Source: Magnetospirillum sp. (GTDB lineage: Bacteria; Pseudomonadota; Alphaproteobacteria; Rhodospirillales; Magnetospirillaceae). Taken from it: DNA of 10,000 bases. Both the position numbers and the translations under genes were made by a program. Below the pieces are notes generated by a model, which was not told where the DNA came from, made no database searches, and was given only the letters and a program-made list of their open reading frames with translations. Where the stretch lies: contig JAIWOG010000207.1 of NCBI GenBank assembly GCA_020217035.1, positions 1 to 10,000 of the forward strand, given 5' to 3'. Shown one piece after another: positions 1 through 7,986 of the stretch (position 1 is the first letter of the stretch; every line of letters starts with the position of its first letter).

Positions 1-432
1 GCGCTTTACACCCAGGCGGTGGCCACCGGCGAAATCCCCCTGCGCCCCGGCATCGCCCGCGTGATGGCCGAGGCCCGCGATTCCGGCCTGCGCCTGGCCA
101 TCGCCACCACCACGACCCGGGCCAACGTCCTGGCCCTGATGCAGGGCACCGGGCTGAACCCCGACTGGTTCGAAACCATGGCCTGCAGCGACGACGCGCC
201 GATCAAGAAGCCCGATCCGCAAGCCTATCTGCTGGTGCTGGAACGGCTGAAACTGCCCCCCGCCGCCTGTCTGGCCATCGAGGATTCGTCCAACGGAATC
301 CGCGCCGCCCGCGCCGCCGGCCTGGACGTGGTGATGACCCCCAGCGCCTATACCGCCCGCGACAAGGCCGATGGCGCCCGCCACGTCTGGCCCGACCTGG
401 GCCAGGTCAACCTGACGCGTCTGCTGGCGTGA
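1..432 (+). CDS. HAD-superfamily phosphatase, CbbY-like (5' end outside window)
   Basis: The frame is open from base 1 (first residues ALYTQAVATG) to the TGA at 430-432, so the N-terminus, including the catalytic DxD motif I and most of the cap domain, lies upstream. The GTG at 19 is an internal codon and not a credible start. The visible C-terminal half carries the rest of the HAD core: IATTTT (motif II, with the phosphate-binding Thr), KKPDP (motif III Lys) and IEDSSNGI (motif IV acidic pair that binds Mg2+). The LRPG lead-in, the TTT run and the KKPDP/EDSSNG pairing resemble the CbbY/beta-phosphoglucomutase branch; CbbY proteins dephosphorylate xylulose-1,5-bisphosphate, a Rubisco inhibitor. 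A more general sugar-phosphate phosphatase is equally possible because no Calvin-cycle gene is visible. The gene converges on the kinase gene with a 15-nt gap and no clear terminator. Confidence 0.85.
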   Translation, partial: ALYTQAVATGEIPLRPGIARVMAEARDSGLRLAIATTTTRANVLALMQGTGLNPDWFETMACSDDAPIKKPDPQAYLLVLERLKLPPAACLAIEDSSNGIRAARAAGLDVVMTPSAYTARDKADGARHVWPDLGQVNLTRLLA

Positions 433-447
433 CCCATCCGCCGGCCG

Positions 448-3400
448 TCAGCTTTCCGGCTGGGAGGTGGCGAACAAAGCCGCGAGCTTCTCGCTGGCGG
501 CGTCGAAGTCGAGGATGTCGATGGCGTCCTTGACGGCCCCGAAAGCCAGGGCGCGGGGGGGATCAAGCAGCCCGGCCAGTTCGGCGGCGGCATCAAGGGC
601 GGCCATGTCGCTGGCCGCCAGCAGCGCCGACAGCTTGTCCACCTGCGGCGTCACGTCGATGGCGGCAACCACCGATGGGACCGGCATGGCGGCGGGGGCC
701 ACCTCGATTGCGGCCAGGCCCGCGACCACCTCGTGCAACTGCGCCGTCAACGACGGCAACAGGGTTTCCGCCTGTTCACGCCGCTCCATTTTCAGCGCTG
801 TTTCAAGGGCGCGGGTCGCCTCGTACAGGGCTTGTGCGCCGATATTGCCGGCGACACCCTTGAGAGCGTGGGCCTGCGCCGCCGCCTGACTCCATTCGCC
901 GGCCGCCATGGACGCCCGGATGCATTCACCGTCGTCGCCGTGACGGGCCAGGAAGTCCAACAGCAGCTTACGATAAAGCGCGGCGTTGCCCATCACCCGG
1001 GACAAGCCGGCGGCCATGTCGATGCCCGGCAAGCGGACCGGCAAGCCCATGGCGGGGCCGTCCTCATGCGAACGCGTGGCGGCGTCGCCCCTGTCCACCC
1101 GAGCCTGGCCCTCGAGCCAAGACGACAAGACCTTGAGCAGGGCCTCGGGATCGATGGGCTTGGACACATGGTCGTTCATGCCGGCAGCCAAGCAGCGCTC
1201 GCGTTCCTCGGCCAAAGCGTGGGCGGTCATGGCGATCACCGGCAAGTGGGCGAAACGGCCGTCGGCGCGGATGCGGCGGGTGGCTTCCAACCCGTCCATC
1301 ACCGGCATCTGGATGTCCATCAGCACCGCGTCATAGCCGTCGGGGCCGGCGGCATCCAGGGTCATCAGCGCTTCCTGGCCGTTATTGGCCAGTTCCACCG
1401 TCACCTGCCAATAACCCAGGATTTCCGAGGCCACCTGCTGATTGATCTCGTTGTCTTCCACCAGCAGCACGCGGCGGCCGCGCACGTTGTCCAATTGCTG
1501 GGAATCGCCGTCATGGCCGGCCGCGCCCATATCACCGGCCAAGCCGGGCACCTGCCCGCCGGACGCCAGGATCATCATGGTGTCGAACAACAGCGACGGA
1601 TTGACCGGCTTGACCAGCAGGCTGTCGATGGCCTTGGCGGCGTCGCTGTGCTCCATCACCTCCTCGCGGTCGCTGGCGGTGACCATGATGATGACCGGGA
1701 CCACCTTCAACGCCTCGGCCCGCTTGATCTGCCGCGACGCCTCCAGGCCGTCCATCACCGGCATGCGCCAATCCATCAGCACCACCTGATAGGGCGGCTC
1801 GCCGGCGGCCTCGGCCCGCATCACCTCGTCGATGGCGGCTTGGCCGTCGGCGCTTTCGGTGACCTGGCAATCCAGCGAGCGCAGCATCTCGCCCAGCACG
1901 GCGCGGGTGGTGGCGTTGTCGTCGGCCACCAGCACGCGGGCGCCCCGCAATTCCTGCCAGCGCGGCACCGCCGCGCCCGATGGCACCGGCAGGCAGGTGG
2001 TGAAACTGAAGGTGCTGCCCTTGCCGTATTCGCTGTCCACCCAGATGTCGCCGCCCATCAGCTCGACCATGCGACGGCAGATGGACAGCCCCAACCCGGT
2101 ACCGCCGAACTGGCGGGTGGTCGAGGCGTCGGCCTGGCTGAACGGCTGGAACAGCCGCGCCGCCTGGTCGGGCGTCAGGCCGATGCCGGTGTCGCGCACC
2201 GAGAATTGCAGCCGTGCCTTGCCGGCCACCATCTCCTTCAGTTCGACCCGCACCAGCACCTCGCCCACATGGGTGAACTTGATGGCGTTGGTGCACAGGT
2301 TGGTGATGACCTGGGCCAGGCGCAGTGGGTCGCCCACCACCTTCTGCGGCAGGTCGCCGTTGGTGGCGAAGACGATTTCCAGGCCCTTTTCCTCGGCCCG
2401 GCGGGTAATCAAGTTGGCGACGTCGTCCAAAACGTCGGTGATGGAGAACTCGATCTGCTCGAATTCCAGCCGCCCGGCCTCGATCTTCGAGAAGTCCAGG
2501 ATGTCGTTGATGATGCCCAACAGCGTCTGCGAGGCGTTCTGGATCTTCACCAGGTAATCGCGCTGGCGGCGGTCCAGCCCGGTGCGCAAGGCCAAGCCCG
2601 ACAGGCCGATGATGGCGTTCATCGGCGTCCTGATCTCGTGGCTCATATTGGCCAGGAAGGCGCTTTTCGCTTCGTTGGCCTGGTCGGCCTCGTCGCGGGC
2701 CTGGGACAACGCCTCTTCGCGCTGGCGGATGGCGTCGACGAAATAGGCCAGGGAACGGGCCATGTCGGCCACCTCGTCGCCGCCATCGGTGGCGATGGGC
2801 ACCGGCTTGCCTTTCGCGTGGCTGCTCATGGTTTCCTGCAGGCGCACCAGACGGCCGACCACCCGGCGGTTCACATAGGCCAGGACCAGAAGGCTGGTCA
2901 GGATGGCGGCGCCAGCCACGGCGTACAGGACGGTGACGTCGCGGGCGATGAAGCCGGCGAAAGACGTCCGCGCCTCCTCGGTCTCCTTTTCCAACTGGGC
3001 GAACAAATTGGTGGCGGCCAGGGACAGCCGCGACATCAGGTTGTCGTTGTTGCGCAGCAATCCCTTGACCCGGCCATCCACCTCCAACCAGCGGCGGCGC
3101 AGGTCGAAGACGCTGCCTTCGCCCTGGGCCAGCGGCCGCAATTGCTCGGCCGCCTGGGCCAGCCGGGGATTGCCCCGCCCGGCCAGCGCCGCTTCCATCA
3201 TGCGGGCGGCCTCTTGCTCGATGCCGTCCAACTCGAACTGACGGCTGACCCCCAGCGCCCGGGTCATCAGCGTGACGGTGCGTTCCAGCGCCCAGGGCGC
3301 CACCGCGTCGGACTGCCCCATCCCGCCAATGTCCTGGGAGAGGGCGGTCAACCGGCGGGCGGCCTCGACCTGCTTTTCCTCAAGGACGATGCGGTCGCCC

Positions 3401-3789
3401 ACCGCCACCATCAACAGGTCCAGATTGGCGGCCATGGCGTCGCGATGCACCGCCAGGGTCTTGCGGGCTTCCTCGCCGACACCGCGTTCGGCCAAGTCGT
3501 CGAAGGCGCGGGCCAGCACCGCCAACTGGTCGTTGACCACCTCGCGCTTGCGTCGAAGCTCGTACACGCCCGCCGCCGCCGACAGGCTGAGGCCGCTTTC
3601 CGACAGCGCCTCGCTGCGCTGGACCAGGCGCGACACCGCCAGCAGACGGCCCATCTGGTCGTCGGCGATGTGGGCGAAGCCCTGGTCGAAGCGACGGGCG
3701 CCGACCAGGGCCACCAGCACGGCGGCCACCGTCATGGCGGTGACCGTCAGGATTCCCAGGGTCAGGCGGGTGGTCAGGCCGAAGCGCAT
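448..3789 (-). CDS. Hybrid sensor histidine kinase (TM-sensor-TM-HAMP-HisKA-HATPase-REC-REC-Hpt), TorS-like layout
   Basis: This 1113-residue inner-membrane kinase has, in order: TM1 about 9-31; a roughly 250-residue, mostly helical periplasmic region; TM2 about 286-306; HAMP about 307-360; a short coiled coil; HisKA with [11 protein letters not shown] (phospho-acceptor His384); HATPase_c with N-box Asn501, DTGIG (Asp533) and GGTGLGL (562-568); REC1 (Asp673 in MDWRMP); REC2 (Asp825 in MDIQMP); and an Hpt domain with canonical [11 protein letters not shown] (His974). All catalytic residues are present, so it should be active. The order TM-long helical domain-TM-HAMP-kinase-REC-Hpt is that of TorS/ArcB-type unorthodox kinases, with one extra receiver. 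A C-terminal helical extension (about 1053-1113) resembles that of the separate Hpt protein at 5854-6420. It is the last gene of a minus-strand operon, 22 nt after the binding-protein gene; the ribosome site is weak (purine-rich GGGACCGGGAA), suggesting coupled translation. The ligand is not predictable from sequence. Confidence 0.95.
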   Translation of the reverse strand: MRFGLTTRLTLGILTVTAMTVAAVLVALVGARRFDQGFAHIADDQMGRLLAVSRLVQRSEALSESGLSLSAAAGVYELRRKREVVNDQLAVLARAFDDLAERGVGEEARKTLAVHRDAMAANLDLLMVAVGDRIVLEEKQVEAARRLTALSQDIGGMGQSDAVAPWALERTVTLMTRALGVSRQFELDGIEQEAARMMEAALAGRGNPRLAQAAEQLRPLAQGEGSVFDLRRRWLEVDGRVKGLLRNNDNLMSRLSLAATNLFAQLEKETEEARTSFAGFIARDVTVLYAVAGAAILTSLLVLAYVNRRVVGRLVRLQETMSSHAKGKPVPIATDGGDEVADMARSLAYFVDAIRQREEALSQARDEADQANEAKSAFLANMSHEIRTPMNAIIGLSGLALRTGLDRRQRDYLVKIQNASQTLLGIINDILDFSKIEAGRLEFEQIEFSITDVLDDVANLITRRAEEKGLEIVFATNGDLPQKVVGDPLRLAQVITNLCTNAIKFTHVGEVLVRVELKEMVAGKARLQFSVRDTGIGLTPDQAARLFQPFSQADASTTRQFGGTGLGLSICRRMVELMGGDIWVDSEYGKGSTFSFTTCLPVPSGAAVPRWQELRGARVLVADDNATTRAVLGEMLRSLDCQVTESADGQAAIDEVMRAEAAGEPPYQVVLMDWRMPVMDGLEASRQIKRAEALKVVPVIIMVTASDREEVMEHSDAAKAIDSLLVKPVNPSLLFDTMMILASGGQVPGLAGDMGAAGHDGDSQQLDNVRGRRVLLVEDNEINQQVASEILGYWQVTVELANNGQEALMTLDAAGPDGYDAVLMDIQMPVMDGLEATRRIRADGRFAHLPVIAMTAHALAEERERCLAAGMNDHVSKPIDPEALLKVLSSWLEGQARVDRGDAATRSHEDGPAMGLPVRLPGIDMAAGLSRVMGNAALYRKLLLDFLARHGDDGECIRASMAAGEWSQAAAQAHALKGVAGNIGAQALYEATRALETALKMERREQAETLLPSLTAQLHEVVAGLAAIEVAPAAMPVPSVVAAIDVTPQVDKLSALLAASDMAALDAAAELAGLLDPPRALAFGAVKDAIDILDFDAASEKLAALFATSQPES

Positions 3790-3811
3790 GATGGTGGTTC
3801 CCGGTCCCAGA

Positions 3812-4828
3812 TCAGCGGAAGGGTGGCGCCCACAACAGGCCGCCCTGGGAATGAAGCGCGTTCTGGCCGCGGTCCAGGTTCAGGTTCTTGGTCAGGTTGC
3901 GCTGGTAGATCTCGCCGTAATTGCCCACCTGCTCGATCAATCGCAATGCCCAGTTCTTGTCCAGGCCCAGCTTGGCCCCCGCATCACCCTCGACCCCCAG
4001 CAGGCGGCGCACCTCGGAATTGGGGCTGTTCAGGTTCTGCTTGACGTTGGCGGCGGTCAGGCCGAGTTGCTCGGCAGCCAGGGTGGCCATGATCGACCAG
4101 CGGATGACGTCTTCCCACTGGCGGTCCGATTTCAGCACCACCGGCGACAGCGGTTCGTGGGTGACGCGGTCGGGCAGGAAGACGTAATCGGCGGGATTGG
4201 GCGCCATTTGCTGACGCAAGGATGCCAGGATGATGCCGTCGGTGCTGACCGAATCGCATTGCCGGTCGAAGAAGGCGGCGAACGAGCCCTGGATGGACGA
4301 GTATTCCTGTATCTTCAGACCCAGGTTGCGCACCTTGTTGACGCGATTCAGGCCCTCGACCGAGGTGGCATGGCTGACCACGCAGACGCGCCGGCCTTTC
4401 AACTGCTCCAGGCTGGCGATGTTGGCGTCGCGGCGCACCAGGAAACCCTGGCCGTCCATCATGAAGGGGGCGGGAAAGGACAGGCCGGCCAGGTCGCGGT
4501 CCAAGGTCCAGGTGGTGGCTTCCGACAGCACGTCGATGGCCTTTTGCCGCAACGCCTCGAAGCGGTCCTGGCTGGACACCGAGACGAAGTCGACGGCGCG
4601 GGAATCGCCCAGCACGGCGGCGGCGAAGGCCCGGCAGAAATCGGTGTAGAAACCGGCCCATTGGCCCTTCTCGTTCATGGCGGTCAGGGCCGGGCCGAAT
4701 TCGTTGACGCCGCAGCGCAGGACGCCACGCGCCTTGACCTCGTCCAGCGTCCCGGCCGTGGCGGTCGACGGAACGGCGCAAGCCACGGCCCAAACCACCG
4801 CGACGGCGGCCCCCCAGCGCTTCAGCAT
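3812..4828 (-). CDS. Periplasmic amino-acid-type ABC substrate-binding protein (AapJ/BztA-like), orphan in a signalling operon
   Basis: The protein has 338 residues, close to the roughly 340 usual for AapJ/BztA general L-amino-acid binding proteins. It starts with a Sec signal peptide (MLKRW, hydrophobic run, PSTATA; likely cleavage after Ala25). The mature part has hallmarks of the group: GVLRCGV near the N-terminus, [32 protein letters not shown] and a C-terminus ending [10 protein letters not shown]. The start at 4828 is preferred over the upstream in-frame codon at 5146, because a strong Shine-Dalgarno site (AAGGAGGA) lies 6 nt upstream and the signal peptide begins there. The start codon overlaps the end of the diguanylate cyclase gene by 7 nt (ATGCTGA). 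No permease or ATPase gene is in the window, and the kinase gene follows after 22 nt. It may therefore deliver ligand information to the kinase instead of, or besides, serving uptake. The fold assignment is firm; the signalling role is inference. Confidence 0.9.
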   Translation of the reverse strand: MLKRWGAAVAVVWAVACAVPSTATAGTLDEVKARGVLRCGVNEFGPALTAMNEKGQWAGFYTDFCRAFAAAVLGDSRAVDFVSVSSQDRFEALRQKAIDVLSEATTWTLDRDLAGLSFPAPFMMDGQGFLVRRDANIASLEQLKGRRVCVVSHATSVEGLNRVNKVRNLGLKIQEYSSIQGSFAAFFDRQCDSVSTDGIILASLRQQMAPNPADYVFLPDRVTHEPLSPVVLKSDRQWEDVIRWSIMATLAAEQLGLTAANVKQNLNSPNSEVRRLLGVEGDAGAKLGLDKNWALRLIEQVGNYGEIYQRNLTKNLNLDRGQNALHSQGGLLWAPPFR

Positions 4829-5760
4829 GCCAAATCCTCCTTTTCCAGACTCTCGATCTCGATTCGGTCGCGGCCCGCTTCCTTGGCCCGGTACAGCATG
4901 CGGTCGGCGACCCGCATCAACGTCTTGAGGTCGGCACGGCCACCCCGTGTCCACACGCCGCCCACCGAGGCGGTGACCTTCAATGTGACCTCGTCGTCGC
5001 ATGTGACCGCCAGCGCCCGGGTCTGCCGCATCAGCCGCTGGGCCACGCCTTCCGCCTCGGCGCCATCGGTTTCCGGCAGGAACAGGGCGAATTCCTCGCC
5101 GCCGACCCGCCCCAGGATGTCGCAGCCGCGCAATTCGCGACTCCACGCCTCGGCCACCGCCACCAGCACCTTGTCACCGGCGGCATGGCCGTGGGTGTCG
5201 TTGATGCGCTTGAAATGGTCCAGGTCGATCAGCAGCAACGCCCCCGGACGGTCTCCGCGCTCGGCCCGCTCCAACTCGCGTTCGGTCAGCATCTCGAAAT
5301 GGCCGCGGTTGAAGATGCCGGTCAGGTGGTCCACCGCCGCCATGCGCTCAAGTTTGTCCTTGGCTTGGCGCAATTCGCGTGTCGTCCGCGCCAGGTTCAG
5401 GTGGTTGCGCACCCGCGCCCGCACGCTGGTGGGTGAAAACGGCTTGACGATGTAGTCCAGCGCCCCCAGCAGCAGTCCTTGTTCTTCCCACACGCCTTCG
5501 TTCAAGGCGGTGACGAAGATCACCGAGGTCTCGCCCGGCCGCAACTTTCCCGCGACCTGCCGACAGATGTCGAAACCATTCATGTCGGGCAGCATGACAT
5601 CCAGCAGAACCACGTCGTAGGTGTATTCCCCAAGCTTGGCCAGGGCTTCGGCCCCGGTCATGGCGAATGAAATGGATCCCAATCCCGACAGAAGCTCAGC
5701 CAATATCTGAACATCAAGCGCAGAATCTTCTACTATTAATATATCCGTTCCACGCTTCAT
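4822..5760 (-). CDS. Response regulator with diguanylate cyclase output (REC-GGDEF, PleD/WspR type)
   Basis: This cytosolic protein of 312 residues should make cyclic di-GMP from two GTP when its receiver is phosphorylated. REC spans about 5-122, with acidic residues Glu11/Asp12, phospho-acceptor Asp54 (LLDVMLPDMNG), Thr84 and Lys106 (VKPF). A helical linker (about 123-150) leads to the GGDEF domain (DHLTGIFNR, then LIDLDHFKRIND), with the active-site motif GGEEF at 220-224. An inhibitory I-site RxxD (RGCD, 211-214) stands exactly five residues before it, so product feedback is expected. The domain closes with the usual ADRMLYRAKEAGRDRI. It is first in the minus-strand operon; the start at 5760 has only a weak AGGGG site about 12 nt upstream. 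The first 20 or so codons are unusually AT-rich for the window. The REC domain is very like that of the REC-PP2C protein, including the GA-DYI-KPF and VRARV-NH stretches. Confidence 0.95.
   Translation of the reverse strand: MKRGTDILIVEDSALDVQILAELLSGLGSISFAMTGAEALAKLGEYTYDVVLLDVMLPDMNGFDICRQVAGKLRPGETSVIFVTALNEGVWEEQGLLLGALDYIVKPFSPTSVRARVRNHLNLARTTRELRQAKDKLERMAAVDHLTGIFNRGHFEMLTERELERAERGDRPGALLLIDLDHFKRINDTHGHAAGDKVLVAVAEAWSRELRGCDILGRVGGEEFALFLPETDGAEAEGVAQRLMRQTRALAVTCDDEVTLKVTASVGGVWTRGGRADLKTLMRVADRMLYRAKEAGRDRIEIESLEKEDLAC
4835..4842 (-). promoter_or_regulatory. Strong ribosome binding site deciding the binding-protein start
   Basis: The minus strand reads AAGGAGGA 6 nt before the ATG at 4828. 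It lies inside the last codons of the diguanylate cyclase gene. It is the best Shine-Dalgarno match of the minus-strand operon and settles the start that yields a proper signal peptide. Confidence 0.8.
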
Positions 5761-5853
5761 AATAGTTTAGAACCCCTGGAAAGCCCTTCCCCTTAGGATA
5801 GTCCTCAAATATATAAAGCCAACACTCTTGTTGCACTTACCGGAAAGACCGGC
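5761..5853. promoter_or_regulatory. Divergent promoter region between the two signalling operons
   Basis: These 93 bases separate two divergently transcribed operons, so both promoters should lie here or just inside the minus-strand gene. The stretch is clearly AT-richer than its surroundings (for example 5807-5817, AAATATATAAA), and the AT-rich patch runs back into the first codons of the diguanylate cyclase gene to about 5690. TATA-like hexamers occur around 5810-5817, but I see no convincing -35 partner on either strand, so no exact promoter is called. An 11-bp dyad, AGGA-TAG-TCCT (5795-5805), sits near the middle and could be an operator half-site pair or chance. Confidence 0.6.
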
Positions 5854-6420
5854 ATGAGCCCCCATTTCCAGTGGCAAAGCCTGCTGCTGCGCGTCAACGG
5901 CAACCACGAATTGGGTCGCCGGCTGTTGGCTGCCTTCCTGGCCGAACATCTGTCGCCGGCCGCCGCCCTGGCCGATGCCGACGCGGCCGACGCCCGTCTG
6001 CTGCTGCATCGCATGGGGGGCAGCGCCGGCAATCTGGGGCTGGACTCCCTGGCTCGGGCCTGCCGCCATGGCGAAAGCCTGGTGGCCGAGGGCGCGTTCC
6101 CCCAGGGCACGGCATGGCACGAAGCCGTGGCCGATATCGAGGAATCGTTGCGCTCCACCCGCGCCGAGGTCGAGGACTTCCTGGCCCTGCCGGTGGCCGC
6201 TGCCGGCGCCCCTGAGGCCGACAGCCACGCCGCCGCCGCCTTGGCGGCGCAACTGGCCGAATTGCTGGCGGCAAACGACCTCGCCGCCCTGGCCCTGGCC
6301 GAACGTTGGGCCGAAGCCGCCGGCGACCTGGGCACGGCCGCCGTTCTGGACAGCGTCCACGCCTTGGATTTTCCCGCCGCCCTTCGCCTGTTGCAAGACT
6401 GGATCGATCGCCATGACTGA
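5854..6420 (+). CDS. Stand-alone Hpt (histidine phosphotransfer) protein with variant motif
   Basis: The gene encodes 188 residues. The N-terminal 110 or so form an Hpt-type helical bundle: the lead-in NGNHELGRRLLAAFLAEH matches the usual helix before the active helix, followed by HRMGGSAGNLG with the candidate phospho-acceptor His52. In the family consensus HxxKGxxxxxG the fourth position is Lys; here it is Gly55, although the rest of the motif is intact. After a linker rich in Ala and acidic residues comes a C-terminal helical segment (134-188) resembling the extreme C-terminus of the hybrid kinase (shared pattern LLAA.D.AAL ... LDF.AA). The ATG at 5854 is the only sensible start; GGAAAG lies 6 nt upstream, and an in-frame stop at 5794-5796 limits extension. 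It is first of a three-gene plus-strand operon and probably shuttles phosphate between the kinase receivers and the response regulators. Confidence 0.85.
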   Translation: MSPHFQWQSLLLRVNGNHELGRRLLAAFLAEHLSPAAALADADAADARLLLHRMGGSAGNLGLDSLARACRHGESLVAEGAFPQGTAWHEAVADIEESLRSTRAEVEDFLALPVAAAGAPEADSHAAAALAAQLAELLAANDLAALALAERWAEAAGDLGTAAVLDSVHALDFPAALRLLQDWIDRHD

Positions 6421-6802
6421 GCCCATCCGCATCCTGATCGTCGACGATGAACCGGCCAACATCCAGGTCCTGCACGCCGTGGTGTCGCCGTTGGGGCCGG
6501 TGCAGTTCGCCCGTTCCGGCGAACAGGCGCTGAAACTGGCTGCCGACAATCCCCCCGACGTGGTGCTGCTGGACGTGGTGATGCCGGGCATGGATGGCTT
6601 GGCGGTGACCCGCGCCCTGCGGGCCACCCCCGCCACCGCCGGCACGATGGTGATCCTGGTGTCGGGCGGCACTAGCGACGCCGAAATCGAGGCCGGCCTG
6701 GCCAGCGGCGCCGACGATTTCGTCTCGAAACCGGTGGCGCCTGCTTTGCTGCGCCAGCGGGTGCGCCTGTTGGCTGAACTGGCCCGGCGGCGCCAGGGAT
6801 GA
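6413..6802 (+). CDS. Single-domain response regulator (receiver only)
   Basis: The 129-residue protein is a bare receiver with no output domain. It shows the acidic pocket (VDDE, Asp11/Asp12), the phospho-acceptor Asp54 in LLDVVMPGMDG, Ser84 in the switch position usually held by Thr or Ser, and Lys106 (SKP). The start at 6413 overlaps the end of the Hpt gene by 8 nt (ATGACTGA) and the stop overlaps the next start by 4 nt (ATGA), which indicates translational coupling. A longer reading from 5975 would run out of frame through the Hpt gene and is not used. Such receivers act as phosphate relays or sinks, or work by protein contact as CheY and DivK do; which applies here cannot be told. Confidence 0.92.
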   Translation: MTEPIRILIVDDEPANIQVLHAVVSPLGPVQFARSGEQALKLAADNPPDVVLLDVVMPGMDGLAVTRALRATPATAGTMVILVSGGTSDAEIEAGLASGADDFVSKPVAPALLRQRVRLLAELARRRQG

Positions 6803-7986
6803 GCGACGCCAAGGACGTGGTGTTGGTGGTCGACGACGACCCGGCCAACATCCTGGTGATGTCCCAGACCCTGCGGCCCGAATACGACGTGCTGTTCGCC
6901 ACCGACGCGCTGAAAGCGCTGGCGCTGGCGGTCGAGCGCCAGCCCGGGCTGATCCTGCTGGACGTGATGATGCCCGAGATGGACGGCTACGAACTGTGCC
7001 GGCGTCTGAAGGCCGATACCCGCACCAATGACATTCCAGTCGTGTTCATCACCAGCCTTGAGGAACCGGAAGCCGAGGTCAAAGGGCTGCAATGCGGGGC
7101 CGTCGACTACATCCCCAAGCCGTTCAATCCGCCGGTGGTCCGCGCCCGTGTCCACAACCACATGGAGATGGTGCGGGCCCGCCGTCGTTTACGTCAATAC
7201 AACCGTCAACTCGAGGATACCGGCCGCATGGTCGCCGCCGGCATCCGTTATGCCAGCCGCATCCAGGGCGCCATGTTACCCGACCTGGACCGGCTGAAGG
7301 GTGTGGTGGCCGAAACCGCCGTGATGTGGAAGCCGTTCGACGTGGTCGGCGGCGACTTCTATTGGGTCGGGCGGCTTGACGACAAGGTGGTGTTCGCCCT
7401 GATCGACTGCACCGGCCACGGCGTGCCCGGCGCGTTCATGGCGGTGGTGGCGGCGGCCAGCCTGGCCCAGGTGATGCGCGACCACCGCCAGGGCGATCCC
7501 GCCGCCATGCTGGCGGCGCTGAACCAGGTGTTCCGCCACCTGTTGCAGCAGGACCAAGGCGGACCCGCCGCCGATGACGGGTTCGACGCCGCCCTGTGCG
7601 TGCTGGATCCCGAACGCCGGCATGTCAGCTTCGCCGGCGCCAACATGCACCTGCTGGTCGCCGAACCGGGCGGCGTGAAACGCATCCGCGGTGATCGCAT
7701 GGGCCTGGGCTACGCCACCGCCCCTGTTCACGCCCAACTGACCACGCACCAGATTCCCCTGGCTAAGGACAGCGCCTGCTATCTGTTCAGCGATGGAATC
7801 GTCGACAACATGGGGGGCGGCCCACGGCCGCAATTGTTCGGCTGGCGCCGTCTGGCCGAGGTGCTGGACCAGAACCGCGATTTGCCGCTGTCCGAACAGG
7901 TCGATACCGTCGCCGCCCACCTGGCGCAATGGTGCGGCGACCAGCCCCAGCGCGACGACATGACCTTGCTGGCTTTTCGTCCCTAG
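6799..7986 (+). CDS. Response regulator with PP2C/SpoIIE-type Ser/Thr phosphatase output (RsbU-like)
   Basis: The protein has 395 residues. REC covers about 6-125, with Asp12-14, phospho-acceptor Asp55 (LLDVMMPEMDG), Thr85 and Lys107 (PKPF). A charged helix (about 126-160) joins it to a SpoIIE-family PP2C domain (about 165-395). The metal-binding motifs are all visible: VVGGDFYW (Asp186), DCTGHGVPGAFM (Asp203), FSDGIVDN (Asp332) and RDDMTLL (Asp386, Asp387). The catalytic set looks complete. Family members of this build dephosphorylate a STAS-domain anti-anti-sigma factor and so release an alternative sigma factor or another partner switch; no STAS or anti-sigma gene is in this window, so the substrate is unknown. 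Translation is coupled to the upstream receiver by an ATGA overlap. The TAG stop lies within a CTAG that forms the left border of an IS remnant. Confidence 0.93.
   Translation: MSDAKDVVLVVDDDPANILVMSQTLRPEYDVLFATDALKALALAVERQPGLILLDVMMPEMDGYELCRRLKADTRTNDIPVVFITSLEEPEAEVKGLQCGAVDYIPKPFNPPVVRARVHNHMEMVRARRRLRQYNRQLEDTGRMVAAGIRYASRIQGAMLPDLDRLKGVVAETAVMWKPFDVVGGDFYWVGRLDDKVVFALIDCTGHGVPGAFMAVVAAASLAQVMRDHRQGDPAAMLAALNQVFRHLLQQDQGGPAADDGFDAALCVLDPERRHVSFAGANMHLLVAEPGGVKRIRGDRMGLGYATAPVHAQLTTHQIPLAKDSACYLFSDGIVDNMGGGPRPQLFGWRRLAEVLDQNRDLPLSEQVDTVAAHLAQWCGDQPQRDDMTLLAFRP

Noticed and set aside
440..460. GCCGG ... CCGGC inverted repeat between the convergent HAD and kinase genes, as a terminator
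   Set aside because: The stem is only five pairs, overlaps the kinase stop region and has no T-run on either strand. Such GC repeats are expected by chance here.
733..4044. Very long plus-strand open frame (1103 codons) opposite the hybrid kinase
   Set aside because: Its translation is rich in His, Gln, Gly and Arg with no domain. It is the antisense shadow of a gene with full kinase motifs, a common effect of high-GC codon use.
3812..5146. N-terminally extended version of the binding protein starting at 5146
   Set aside because: The extra 106 residues are Arg/Gly-rich, overlap the GGDEF gene out of frame, and would bury the signal peptide. The start at 4828 has a strong ribosome site.
3272..5455. 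Plus-strand 727-codon open frame
   Set aside because: It is antisense to three well-supported genes, with low-complexity Ser/Arg-rich protein and no recognisable domain.
5975..6802. Longer form of the lone receiver starting at 5975
   Set aside because: The added N-terminal part is Pro/Trp/Arg-rich and lies out of frame over the Hpt gene. The start at 6413 gives a complete receiver with an overlap typical of coupled genes.
5767..7161. Minus-strand 464-codon open frame
   Set aside because: It is antisense to the Hpt, REC and REC-PP2C genes, with composition typical of a shadow frame.
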